From GCA-2718845 sp913041905 (GTDB lineage Bacteria; Pseudomonadota; Gammaproteobacteria; GCA-002705445; GCA-002716945), in the NCBI GenBank assembly GCA_913041905.1, contig CAJWJQ010000026.1, positions 1-16,405 on the forward strand: a DNA stretch of 16,405 nucleotides, in the 5' to 3' direction. The position numbers and the translations under genes are program-made. Below the pieces are notes generated by a model. The model had not been told where the DNA came from. It made no database searches and worked only from the letters and a program-made list of their open reading frames with translations. Shown here in pieces: positions 9,103 through 15,818 of this stretch. How positions within the stretch are numbered: position 1 is the first letter of the stretch; every line of letters starts with the position of its first letter.

Positions 9103-9441
9103 ATGAGTTCTAGGATTTTTAAAGTACAAGATTTACTGCATAAAGAAATAGCCAGTATTATTATAAAAGACATTAATAACCCAGTAATTTCAAAATCTGT
9201 AACAATATCTAGCGTAAAGATAAGTAAAGACTTAAGGTATTCTGAGGTTTTTTTTACATCATTTAATAAAGATGTTAAAAAAATTGAAAATGAATTAAAT
9301 AAAGCATCTAGTTATATTCGTAATGAGTTGTCAAAAAAAATACATTTAAAAAGACTTCCTCAAATAAAATTTAGTTATGACACAACAGCTGATGATAGCC
9401 AAAAAATTGACAATCTAATTAAATCAATTAAAAATGATTAA
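9103..9441 (+). CDS. rbfA: Ribosome-binding factor A
   Basis: RbfA is a single-KH-domain protein that binds the 30S subunit and helps 16S rRNA 5'-end maturation and cold adaptation. The 112-aa product covers the core fold. An N-terminal helix motif (RIFKVQDLLHKEIASII) is followed by KISKDLRYSEVFF and a KRLPQIKFSYDTT segment matching the conserved R-x-x-P-x-(L/I)-x-F-x-x-D region. E. coli RbfA is 133 aa; the difference is mainly a missing flexible C-terminal tail. The start follows the infB TAA after 4 nt with no clear ribosome binding site, and the end overlaps truB by 8 nt, so all three genes are probably translated in a coupled fashion. Confidence 0.95.
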   Translation: MSSRIFKVQDLLHKEIASIIIKDINNPVISKSVTISSVKISKDLRYSEVFFTSFNKDVKKIENELNKASSYIRNELSKKIHLKRLPQIKFSYDTTADDSQKIDNLIKSIKND

Positions 9442-10312
9442 TGGTTTAATATTAATAGACAAACCCAGAGGTATTTCTTCTAACAATACTTTGAAACAAG
9501 TTAAAAAAATATTGTCTGTTAAAAAAGCTGGTATAGTTGGAATACTAGACCCATTAGCAACAGGCATGCTGCCAATTGTAATAGGAGAGGCAACAAAATT
9601 TTCAAAATATATAGAATTGTTTAATAAAAGTTATATAGTTGATTGTAAGTTAGGATATAAAAGTTCAACAGGTGATGACGAGGGTATAATAGAGAAGGAT
9701 AGCAGATGTATTAAGGATTTTAATATATCAGAACTTAAAAATAATTTAGATTCATTTGTAGGAGACCAAGAACAAATTCCACCCATGCATAGTGCTGTTA
9801 AAATTGATGGAGTAAGACTTTATAAGTTAGCTAGACAGGGAATAGAAGTAGAAAGAAAAAGTAGACCTATTAAAATATTAAGTATAAATTTTTTAAATTA
9901 TAACTCCAGCATACTTTCATTTGAAGTTATGTGTAGTAAAGGAACTTATATTAGAACCTTAGTGGAAGATTTAGGTTTAAAATTAAATATTTTTAGTTAT
10001 ACAAAACATTTGAGGAGAACAAAAGTAGGGTTTTTTGAAGAAAATCAGATGATATTATTAGAAAAATTAAAAAATTCAATAAACAATAATTCTGATTATT
10101 TAATCTCAATGGACTCTATGTTATCTCATATGAAATTATTAACTATAAGTGATGATGATGAGCTAAAAATACGTAATGGCCAGTCTATTTATTATGATTC
10201 GGATGCTCAAGATGTAGAAATTAGAATGCAAAATAACCATAAAGACCTTATAGGAGTGGGTTTTATAAAGAATAACTACATATCACCAAAAAGATTGGTT
10301 AACTTTAAGTAA
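9434..10312 (+). CDS. truB: tRNA pseudouridine-55 synthase TruB
   Basis: TruB converts U55 in the T-loop of tRNAs to pseudouridine. The 292-aa protein starts INGLILIDKPRGISSN and has the catalytic Asp at residue 39 in GILDPLATGMLP. It also has QIPPMHSAVKIDG (about 108-120), CSKGTYIRTLVEDLG (about 170-185) and a C-terminal PUA-like segment ending in ISPKRLV. The motif normally reading GHTG(T/A)LDP reads GIVGILDP here, so the usually conserved His five residues before the catalytic Asp (His43 in E. coli) is Ile34. The rest of the fold looks intact, so a functional enzyme is still likely. The ATG lies within the end of rbfA (8-nt overlap) with no independent ribosome binding site. Confidence 0.95.
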   Translation: MINGLILIDKPRGISSNNTLKQVKKILSVKKAGIVGILDPLATGMLPIVIGEATKFSKYIELFNKSYIVDCKLGYKSSTGDDEGIIEKDSRCIKDFNISELKNNLDSFVGDQEQIPPMHSAVKIDGVRLYKLARQGIEVERKSRPIKILSINFLNYNSSILSFEVMCSKGTYIRTLVEDLGLKLNIFSYTKHLRRTKVGFFEENQMILLEKLKNSINNNSDYLISMDSMLSHMKLLTISDDDELKIRNGQSIYYDSDAQDVEIRMQNNHKDLIGVGFIKNNYISPKRLVNFK

Positions 10313-10319
10313 TAATCGT

Positions 10320-10347
10320 TTGTATAAAATTCAACTGATGATAGAAT
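10320..10347 (+). promoter_or_regulatory. Possible rpsO promoter in the truB-rpsO gap
   Basis: TAGAAT (10342-10347; 5/6 match to the -10 consensus) is preceded 16 nt upstream by TTGTAT (10320-10325; only the TTG matches the -35 consensus). The 59-nt gap between truB and rpsO is the longest within this cluster after rimP, and E. coli has an rpsO promoter at the same place. The weak -35 and high local AT content keep this tentative. Confidence 0.35.
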
Positions 10348-10371
10348 ACATGCTTTAGTGGAGTAGTTTAT

Positions 10372-10641
10372 ATGGCTTTGAGGAATAATGCCAAAGAGGA
10401 AATTGTAAAAAAATACGGTAAAACGGAAAAAGATTGTGGGTCGAGTGAAGTTCAGATTGCATTGCTTACTGCGAATATAAATAGTTTGTCTGACCATTTT
10501 TCAAAAAATTCAAAGGATATCCATTCTAAACGAGGACTGCTCAAGATGATCATGAAGAGAAGATCTTTAATGAAATATCTTAAAAACAAAAATACAACAA
10601 GTTATGAAAATTTAATAAAAGAATTGGGGCTAAGGAAGTAA
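10372..10641 (+). CDS. rpsO: 30S ribosomal protein S15
   Basis: S15 is a primary 16S rRNA-binding protein of the small-subunit central domain, contacting the h20/h21/h22 junction. The product is 89 aa, the same as E. coli. Family landmarks are CGSSEVQIALLTANIN (20s-30s), DHF near residue 42, DIHSKRGLL near 49 and the LGLRK C-terminus. The usual DTGSTEVQ reads DCGSSEVQ, a mild change. A TGGAG ribosome binding site (10359-10363) ends 8 nt before the ATG. It is followed 6 nt later by pnp, the rpsO-pnp arrangement conserved in most bacteria. E. coli S15 represses its own translation through a leader pseudoknot; no equivalent is obvious in the short leader here. Confidence 0.97.
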   Translation: MALRNNAKEEIVKKYGKTEKDCGSSEVQIALLTANINSLSDHFSKNSKDIHSKRGLLKMIMKRRSLMKYLKNKNTTSYENLIKELGLRK

Positions 10642-10647
10642 GCATAA

Positions 10648-12714
10648 ATGCAAACAAAAATATTTGAGTTAGGAAATCAATCCGTAAAGATTGAGACAGG
10701 TCTTATTGCTAAACAAACAGATGCATCTGTAATTGTTGATATTGAAGGAACTGTAGTGTTAGCTACCCTTGTTGCAGCTAAAAATGATAGCGACAGAGAT
10801 TTTTTCCCTCTTACAGTAAATTATAACGAAAAAACATATGCTGCTGGTAAAATTCCAGGGGGTTTCTTTAAACGCGAAGGAAGGCCCAGTGAAAGCGAAA
10901 CATTAATAAGCAGATTGATAGATCGTCCACTACGTCCTTTGTTTGATTCAACGTATACTAGAGAAGTACAATTAATAGTAACTTTAATTTCTCATAATCC
11001 TGATATAGCTCCTGAGATAGCAGGACTAATTGCTTCATCTGCTGCAGTTAAACTATCTGGTTTACCATTTAATGGAACTCTAGGTGCAGTAAAGGTTGGA
11101 TATGATGGTAATAACTATTTATTAAACCCTCCCAAGGAAGAGTTAGAAAAATCACTTTTAGATTTAACTGTTGCTGGAACAGAATCAGCTGTAATGATGG
11201 TTGAATCAGAAGCAAAAGAATTAAGCGAAGACGTTATGTTAGGAGCAGTGACTTTTGGTCATGAAAAAATGCAAGTAATAATAAAAGCTATTGACGAATT
11301 TGTAAAAGAAGTAGGCGTAAAAAATATAGAATGGACGCCATCAAAAATTGATGAATCAAAATACAATACATTCGTCGAAAAATATAAAGAAAAAATATTA
11401 AACGCATATAAAATTACTAAAAAACAAGAAAGAAATGATATGTTGTCTCAAATAAAAGATGAAATATTAGAAAACGAAGTTAAAGAAGAAGAAGATAATG
11501 AGGCTGAAATATTAACATATTTTGAAAACGCACAAAAAAGTATTGTAAGATCAAGAATCTTAGCAGGAGAGAAAAGAATTGACGGTAGAGATAATACCAC
11601 CGTTAGACCCATCGATGTTCAAATCGGTATCTTACCAAGAGCACATGGATCGGCACTTTTTACACGAGGTGAAACTCAAGCACTTGTAGTAACTACATTA
11701 GGTACTGAAAAAGATGCACAAATGATTGACTCTTTAAATGGTAGAATTGATGATAATTTTATTTTTCATTATAACTTTCCACCTTATTCAGTAGGTGAAA
11801 TTGGTTTTATTGGTTCTCCAAAAAGAAGAGAAATAGGACATGGTAAATTAGCAAGACGCGGAATTCAATCTGTAGTCCCAAGCAGTGATGACTTTCCATA
11901 TACTATTAGAATTGTATCAGAGATTATGGAATCCAATGGATCTAGTTCTATGGCATCTGTTTGTGGCTCAAGTTTATCAATGATGGATGCAGGAGTTCCA
12001 ATATCTGCACCTGTAGCAGGAATTGCTATGGGGTTAGTCAAAGAAAGTGAAAAATCTATTGTGCTAACAGATATACTGGGAGATGAAGATCACTTAGGAG
12101 ATATGGATTTTAAAGTTGCCGGAACCTCGGAAGGTATTAATGCTTTACAAATGGATATAAAAGTAGACGGTATTACCACAGAAATAATGTCACAAGCTTT
12201 AGCTCAAGCAAAAGATGCTCGATTACATATATTAGAAGAGATGGCGAAAGTTATTAGCAAACCAAAAGAGGATTTGTCTCAATATGCACCTCGATACACA
12301 CACATGAAAATTGACCCTTCTAAAATAGCAGCTGTTATCGGTAAAGGTGGAGCTGTGATCAAATCTATTATAGAGGCAACCGGAGCATCAGTTGATATTA
12401 ATGACGATGGTGTTATTAAAATAGCTGCAACTGCCCAATCAATAAGTGATGATGCAAAATTAATGATAGAAGAAATAACAGCTGGCCCACAAGTTAATAA
12501 AATATATGAAGGTAAAGTTGTTAAAATTATGGATTTTGGCGCATTTGTTAGTGTTACACCGAATCAAGATGGTTTGGTTCACATATCGCAAATTAGCCAA
12601 AAGAGAGTAAACGATGTCAATGATGTTTTATCTGAAGGAGATATCGTAAAAGTGAAAGTCCTTGAAGTTGATAAGCAAGGAAGAGTAAAACTCACAATGA
12701 AGGACGTAGAATAA
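10648..12714 (+). CDS. pnp: Polyribonucleotide nucleotidyltransferase (PNPase)
   Basis: This is a phosphorolytic 3'-to-5' exoribonuclease, usually a trimer and often part of the RNA degradosome. The 688-aa protein comprises a first RNase PH domain (about 10-140, with FFKREGRPSE and LIDRPLRPLF), a helical linker (about 240-300) and the catalytic second RNase PH domain (about 308-540). Asp481, Asp487 and Lys489 there match E. coli Asp486, Asp492 and Lys494. The KH domain has GKGG at 565-568, and an S1 domain spans about 617-688. The protein stops right after the S1 domain and lacks the roughly 20-residue tail of E. coli PNPase (711 aa). The next ORF begins in the same frame after TAA ATT and repeats this S1 domain. 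Confidence 0.97.
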   Translation: MQTKIFELGNQSVKIETGLIAKQTDASVIVDIEGTVVLATLVAAKNDSDRDFFPLTVNYNEKTYAAGKIPGGFFKREGRPSESETLISRLIDRPLRPLFDSTYTREVQLIVTLISHNPDIAPEIAGLIASSAAVKLSGLPFNGTLGAVKVGYDGNNYLLNPPKEELEKSLLDLTVAGTESAVMMVESEAKELSEDVMLGAVTFGHEKMQVIIKAIDEFVKEVGVKNIEWTPSKIDESKYNTFVEKYKEKILNAYKITKKQERNDMLSQIKDEILENEVKEEEDNEAEILTYFENAQKSIVRSRILAGEKRIDGRDNTTVRPIDVQIGILPRAHGSALFTRGETQALVVTTLGTEKDAQMIDSLNGRIDDNFIFHYNFPPYSVGEIGFIGSPKRREIGHGKLARRGIQSVVPSSDDFPYTIRIVSEIMESNGSSSMASVCGSSLSMMDAGVPISAPVAGIAMGLVKESEKSIVLTDILGDEDHLGDMDFKVAGTSEGINALQMDIKVDGITTEIMSQALAQAKDARLHILEEMAKVISKPKEDLSQYAPRYTHMKIDPSKIAAVIGKGGAVIKSIIEATGASVDINDDGVIKIAATAQSISDDAKLMIEEITAGPQVNKIYEGKVVKIMDFGAFVSVTPNQDGLVHISQISQKRVNDVNDVLSEGDIVKVKVLEVDKQGRVKLTMKDVE

Positions 12715-12954
12715 ATTATGACAGACGTAGAAATTAACAAAGTCTATACTGGCACAGTAAAAAAAATCATGGAATATGGGGCATTTGTCAACATAGTTCC
12801 AGGGAAAGATGGGTTAGTCCATATTTCACAAATAAAAAATGAAAGAGTCGAAAATGTAAGCGACGAAATGTCTGAGGGCGATCAAGTGAAAGTAAAAGTA
12901 CTTGCAATTGACGACCAAGGTCGAGTTAAGCTTACAATGAAAGACTTAGACTAA
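12493..12954 (+). repeat. Diverged tandem duplication (240-nt period) of the pnp S1-domain coding segment
   Basis: Codons from 12493 to 12714 (end of pnp, including TAA) align without gaps to codons from 12733 to 12954 (end of the small S1 ORF, including TAA) at a constant 240-nt offset. Both copies end with closely matching DNA: ACAATGAAGGACGTAGAATAA against ACAATGAAAGACTTAGACTAA. The duplicated unit therefore includes the stop codon. Amino-acid identity of about 64% by hand count implies an old event. Confidence 0.8.
12718..12954 (+). CDS. Free-standing S1 RNA-binding domain protein, tandem duplicate of the PNPase S1 domain
   Basis: This 78-codon ORF encodes little more than one S1 (OB-fold) domain: five leader residues (MTDVE), then 73 residues that align without a gap to the C-terminal S1 domain of the preceding PNPase. 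A hand count gives 47/73 identical. Shared core segments include YGAFV/FGAFV, DGLVHISQI, SEGD, VKVKVL and QGRVKLTMKD. It is in the same frame as pnp, separated only by TAA ATT. AAGGA at 12700-12704, inside the pnp end, could serve as a somewhat distant ribosome binding site, or translation may be coupled. Substitutions are conservative and the hydrophobic core is intact, so it appears to be under selection. It may supply an extra RNA-binding module in trans, for PNPase or another partner, or be made as a PNPase extension by stop readthrough. Function is not known. Confidence 0.85.
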   Translation: MTDVEINKVYTGTVKKIMEYGAFVNIVPGKDGLVHISQIKNERVENVSDEMSEGDQVKVKVLAIDDQGRVKLTMKDLD

Positions 12955-13052
12955 TTTTATTTGTATTAAATAACTCTGCTAGTATAACTATATAAAAGAC
13001 AAATTAACTAATTGTTAATCTAACATGTGCTATTGTTCATGTGCGGTTTTTA
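12955..13052. other. Convergent spacer between the pnp/S1 and arsC transcription units
   Basis: This 98-nt AT-rich gap separates the ends of two opposing operons, so a terminator is expected. Two weak structures are visible: ATTAAC/GTTAAT (about 13005-13021, AT-only stem), and ACATG/CATGT (13023-13027 with 13038-13042) followed by GCGG and five Ts at 13047-13051. CATGTGC also occurs as a direct repeat at 13024-13030 and 13038-13044. None is a convincing intrinsic terminator; the second is the better candidate for the + strand. Confidence 0.35.
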
Positions 13053-13421
13053 TTAGGTAATTTGAAAATCAGAAATAAGTTCCAATACTTTTTCGGGTGG
13101 TCTTCCAATAATTGCTTTATTACCGGCAATTACTATAGGCCTTTCTATTAACTTTGGATGCTTAATCATGGCTCCAATTAAGTCATCGTTTTTTAAGTTT
13201 AAATCTTTTAAATTATTCTCTTTATATTCGCTTTCCCCTTTTCTCAAAAGGTCTCTAGGCGTAATACCAAGCTTAACAACAATATCTTTTAATTCATTTG
13301 GTGAAAAAATTTTATCTAGATATAGAATTATTTTTGGTTTTATACCTTTTTTTATAATTATATCTAATGTTTGTCGAGATTTACTACATTGTGGATTGTG
13401 ATATATGCTTATTTTTTTCAT
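13053..13421 (-). CDS. ArsC/YfgD-family glutaredoxin-dependent reductase (putative arsenate reductase)
   Basis: This is a 122-aa cytoplasmic protein with the ArsC thioredoxin-like fold. The catalytic Cys12 lies in HNPQCSKSRQTL near the N-terminus. Arg residues in TPRDLLRKGE, LIERPIV and IIGRPPEKVLELI correspond to the three substrate-binding arginines of E. coli ArsC (Arg60, Arg94, Arg107). The CSKSR active-site wording, the GRPPE ending and the short length (about 119 aa in YfgD; 141 in plasmid ArsC) place it closer to chromosomal YfgD-type proteins, whose physiological role is less certain than that of true ars-operon enzymes. No arsR, arsB or acr3 gene is nearby. The ATG is 7 nt beyond the upstream phosphorylase stop, and an AGAGTGAG purine tract precedes it. 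It is the last gene of the guaB-guaA-phosphorylase-arsC unit. Confidence 0.88.
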   Translation of the reverse strand: MKKISIYHNPQCSKSRQTLDIIIKKGIKPKIILYLDKIFSPNELKDIVVKLGITPRDLLRKGESEYKENNLKDLNLKNDDLIGAMIKHPKLIERPIVIAGNKAIIGRPPEKVLELISDFQIT

Positions 13422-13428
13422 ATTATTC

Positions 13429-14238
13429 TCACTCTAGGTTATTTTTAAATATTTCAAGAACATCTTCAATTAATGTAAGAGTGTCTAGACTTCCAAAGTC
13501 ATCACCTTTTTCAAAATCACCTTGTTTTTGTGCCATTGTATTGGTTAGGTGGGCAAAACAAATAACATTTTTATCTTTTGCTTTTGCAAATGCATATAAC
13601 GCAGAGGATTCCATTTCTACACAGGTTACATTTTTTATTTTCATTTCTTTTATTGCAGACTCTGTTTCTCTATAGGGAGCATCTGTTGTCCAGCTTTTTG
13701 ATTCCCTCCAAAGACCCTTATTATTTTTTAATTTTTTTAATAATTTTGAGGATAGTGCAGAAGGTTCGTTTTTTGGTATATAGTGATAACTTGTTCCTTC
13801 GTCTCGTATTGCTTGTGTAATTAATGCAAATTTTTGATTTGAAGGAAAATCTGAGATGATGCCGGCAGAAGTAATACTAATTAAAAATTTACAACCTGAA
13901 ACAAAGAGTTGTTCAGCTATTAACACAGCATATGAAGCGCCTACGGCTCTAGGTATTATACCGATGGTCAACCCAGCAATCTCACTAGTATACAAACTCG
14001 AGTGATAGCAGGCCCAAAATTTATTTAACAGTGCTCTATTCTCGTTTTTTAGATAATCCACCAAATTACCATCAGGATCCAGGATGCAAACGCTTGGAAC
14101 TTTGCCGAGAGGTATGTTATTTTGCCTTCTAGATTCTCGTAAAAGATTTGTAGGTTGAAAAATCGAAGGTTCGTCATAATTCTTATTTCCAAGAATGTCC
14201 GTTAAAATAGACGTTTTATCTTTTTTATTAATTGTCAT
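13429..14238 (-). CDS. Nucleoside phosphorylase family protein (PF01048-like)
   Basis: This is probably a nucleoside phosphorylase that cleaves a nucleoside with phosphate to a free base and ribose-1-phosphate; the substrate is not determined. From the ATG at 14238 the protein is 269 aa. Visible motifs are PRAVGASYAVLIAEQL (96-111), ITSAGII (122-128), RDEGTSYHY (145-153), TDAPYRET (185-192) and CVEMESSALYAFA (206-218), the last carrying the Met-Glu pair that binds ribose in this superfamily. The position that in purine nucleoside phosphorylases holds a base-selecting Asp (VSD) reads HLTN, so a uridine-phosphorylase-like or other specificity is possible. A TTG codon lies just before the ATG; ATG is preferred, with GTAGG about 8 nt upstream. 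It sits 25 nt after guaA, suggesting nucleobase salvage coupled to GMP synthesis. Confidence 0.85.
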   Translation of the reverse strand: MTINKKDKTSILTDILGNKNYDEPSIFQPTNLLRESRRQNNIPLGKVPSVCILDPDGNLVDYLKNENRALLNKFWACYHSSLYTSEIAGLTIGIIPRAVGASYAVLIAEQLFVSGCKFLISITSAGIISDFPSNQKFALITQAIRDEGTSYHYIPKNEPSALSSKLLKKLKNNKGLWRESKSWTTDAPYRETESAIKEMKIKNVTCVEMESSALYAFAKAKDKNVICFAHLTNTMAQKQGDFEKGDDFGSLDTLTLIEDVLEIFKNNLE

Positions 14239-14263
14239 CAATTAGCCTACTTGTTTTAGGTTT

Positions 14264-15814
14264 TTATTCCCATTCAATTGTACCTGGAGGTTTACTAGTA
14301 ATATCATATACAACTCTAGCAATTTTTGGCACTTCATTAACTATTCTCGTAGAAATTTTATTTAATATGTCATATGGTATTTCAGAAACATTTGCTGTCA
14401 TAAAATCAGTAGTTTTAACAGCCCTTATTGCTACTACATAATTATATTTTCTCTGATCACCCATAACACCCACAGATTTAATTGGTAAAAACACAGAGAG
14501 TGCTTGGCTAATTTTATTATAGTAACCTGCATTTTTTATTTCTTCGATAAATATATAATCAACTTCTTGCAGTATAGATATTTTTTCTTTTGTAACCTCG
14601 CCAATAATTCTTACAGCTAAGCCAGGGCCAGGGAAAGGGTGCCTTTCAATCAATGGTTTAGGAATAGATAATGCTTTTCCAATATTTCTTACTTCATCTT
14701 TAAATAATTTTCTTATTGGCTCTATTAACATAAAATTAAATTTTTTAGGCAACCCTCCTACGTTATGGTGTGATTTAATCACAGCAGAGCTTTTGCTATC
14801 AGATGATGATTCTATTACATCTGGATAAATTGTTCCTTGAGCTAAATACTGGATATTTTTATATTTTTTAGATTCCTTTTCAAAAACTCTTATAAAGGTC
14901 TCTCCAATTATTTTTCTTTTTTTCTCAGGGTCAATTATATTTTTCAATTTATTTAAAAATATTTTTTCTGCATTAATTGTTATCAAATTAATCTTGAGTT
15001 TTTTTATAATATTTATTTTAACTTCATTTATTTCATTTTTTCTCAACAAGCCTGTATTAATAAACATACATTTTAGTTGTTTCCCAATTGCCTTATTTAA
15101 TAATGCCGCAACAACGGTTGAGTCCACTCCTCCAGACAATGCTAATAATACATTATCTTTTTTTATAGTTTTTTTAGTAGATGAAATTGCATCTTCAATT
15201 ATATTTTTTGTTGTCCATGCTTTGCTACATTGACAAATCTTTATTACGAAATTTTCAATAATTGCCATTCCTTGCTCTGTATGAGTAACTTCCGGATGAA
15301 ATTGAAGACCATAAATTTTATCTTTCTCTTGAGAAAATGCAGATATTTTACTATTAGTTGAGCTACCAATACATTTAAAGCCTTTAGGTAATCTTGTAAC
15401 ATTGTCTGAATGACTCATCCAAACGTCAAATTTCTTTTTAAAATTGCCAGAAGAAAAAATCTTTGACGACCCTTTATGTTGAAAAACTGAATGGCCAAAT
15501 TCTTTTTTTGTTGAAGCTGACACTTTTCCATGAAAATAATCTGCAATCAATTGCATGCCATAACAAATACCTAAAATCGGTATATTTAAGTTAAAAATAT
15601 CTTTGGTAATCTTTAATTTTTTATTCCCTGTTAGAGACTCAGGACCTCCAGTCAATATAATTCCTCTAGGTTTTATATTTTTAATTTCATTGATTGTAAT
15701 ATTATTTGATTTAACAATACTAAAAACTTTGCATTCTCTTACTCTTCGAGCAATAAGTTGAGTGTATTGAGAACCGAAATCTATGATAAGGATAGTGTCG
15801 GGTGTTTTATTCAA
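14264..15814 (-). CDS. guaA: GMP synthase (glutamine-hydrolysing)
   Basis: GuaA converts XMP to GMP using ATP and glutamine, the final step of guanine nucleotide synthesis. The 516-aa protein (E. coli 525) has a class I glutamine amidotransferase domain with nucleophile Cys84 in GICYGMQL and His173/Glu175 in QFHPEVTH. The ATP pyrophosphatase domain carries the P-loop SGGVDS at 227-232, and the C-terminal dimerisation domain has FPGPGLAVRIIGE and the KPPGTIEWE terminus. The start appears to be TTG (15812-15814). No in-frame ATG occurs before the conserved DFGSQYTQL motif, an in-frame stop lies 12 codons upstream, and AAGG (about 8 nt upstream, within the guaB end) is a good ribosome binding site. 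It begins 4 nt after the guaB stop, the usual guaBA operon. Confidence 0.97.
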   Translation of the reverse strand: MNKTPDTILIIDFGSQYTQLIARRVRECKVFSIVKSNNITINEIKNIKPRGIILTGGPESLTGNKKLKITKDIFNLNIPILGICYGMQLIADYFHGKVSASTKKEFGHSVFQHKGSSKIFSSGNFKKKFDVWMSHSDNVTRLPKGFKCIGSSTNSKISAFSQEKDKIYGLQFHPEVTHTEQGMAIIENFVIKICQCSKAWTTKNIIEDAISSTKKTIKKDNVLLALSGGVDSTVVAALLNKAIGKQLKCMFINTGLLRKNEINEVKINIIKKLKINLITINAEKIFLNKLKNIIDPEKKRKIIGETFIRVFEKESKKYKNIQYLAQGTIYPDVIESSSDSKSSAVIKSHHNVGGLPKKFNFMLIEPIRKLFKDEVRNIGKALSIPKPLIERHPFPGPGLAVRIIGEVTKEKISILQEVDYIFIEEIKNAGYYNKISQALSVFLPIKSVGVMGDQRKYNYVVAIRAVKTTDFMTANVSEIPYDILNKISTRIVNEVPKIARVVYDITSKPPGTIEWE

Positions 15815-15818
15815 TATT

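Noticed and set aside
12712..12714. The pnp TAA as a recoded amino acid or programmed readthrough site
   Set aside because: TAA is the least leaky stop, the small ORF has its own ATG directly after it, and no stimulatory structure is evident; kept only as a minor alternative in the findings.
13024..13044. CATGTGC repeat as a CRISPR or attachment site
   Set aside because: There are only two 7-nt units, with no further repeats, no cas or integrase genes and no tRNA target nearby.
13367..13820. Overlapping + strand ORFs opposite arsC and the phosphorylase
   Set aside because: The - strand frames carry conserved enzyme motifs; the + strand frames are Phe/Ser/Leu-rich shadows without ribosome binding sites.
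14239..14241. TTG at 14239-14241 as the phosphorylase start
   Set aside because: The next codon is ATG with an equally good or better spacing to GTAGG, so the ATG at 14238 is preferred.
14994..15233. 79-aa + strand ORF with hydrophobic character, opposite guaA
   Set aside because: It is antisense to the ATP pyrophosphatase domain of GuaA; the apparent hydrophobicity comes from Lys/Asn/Glu codons read in reverse.
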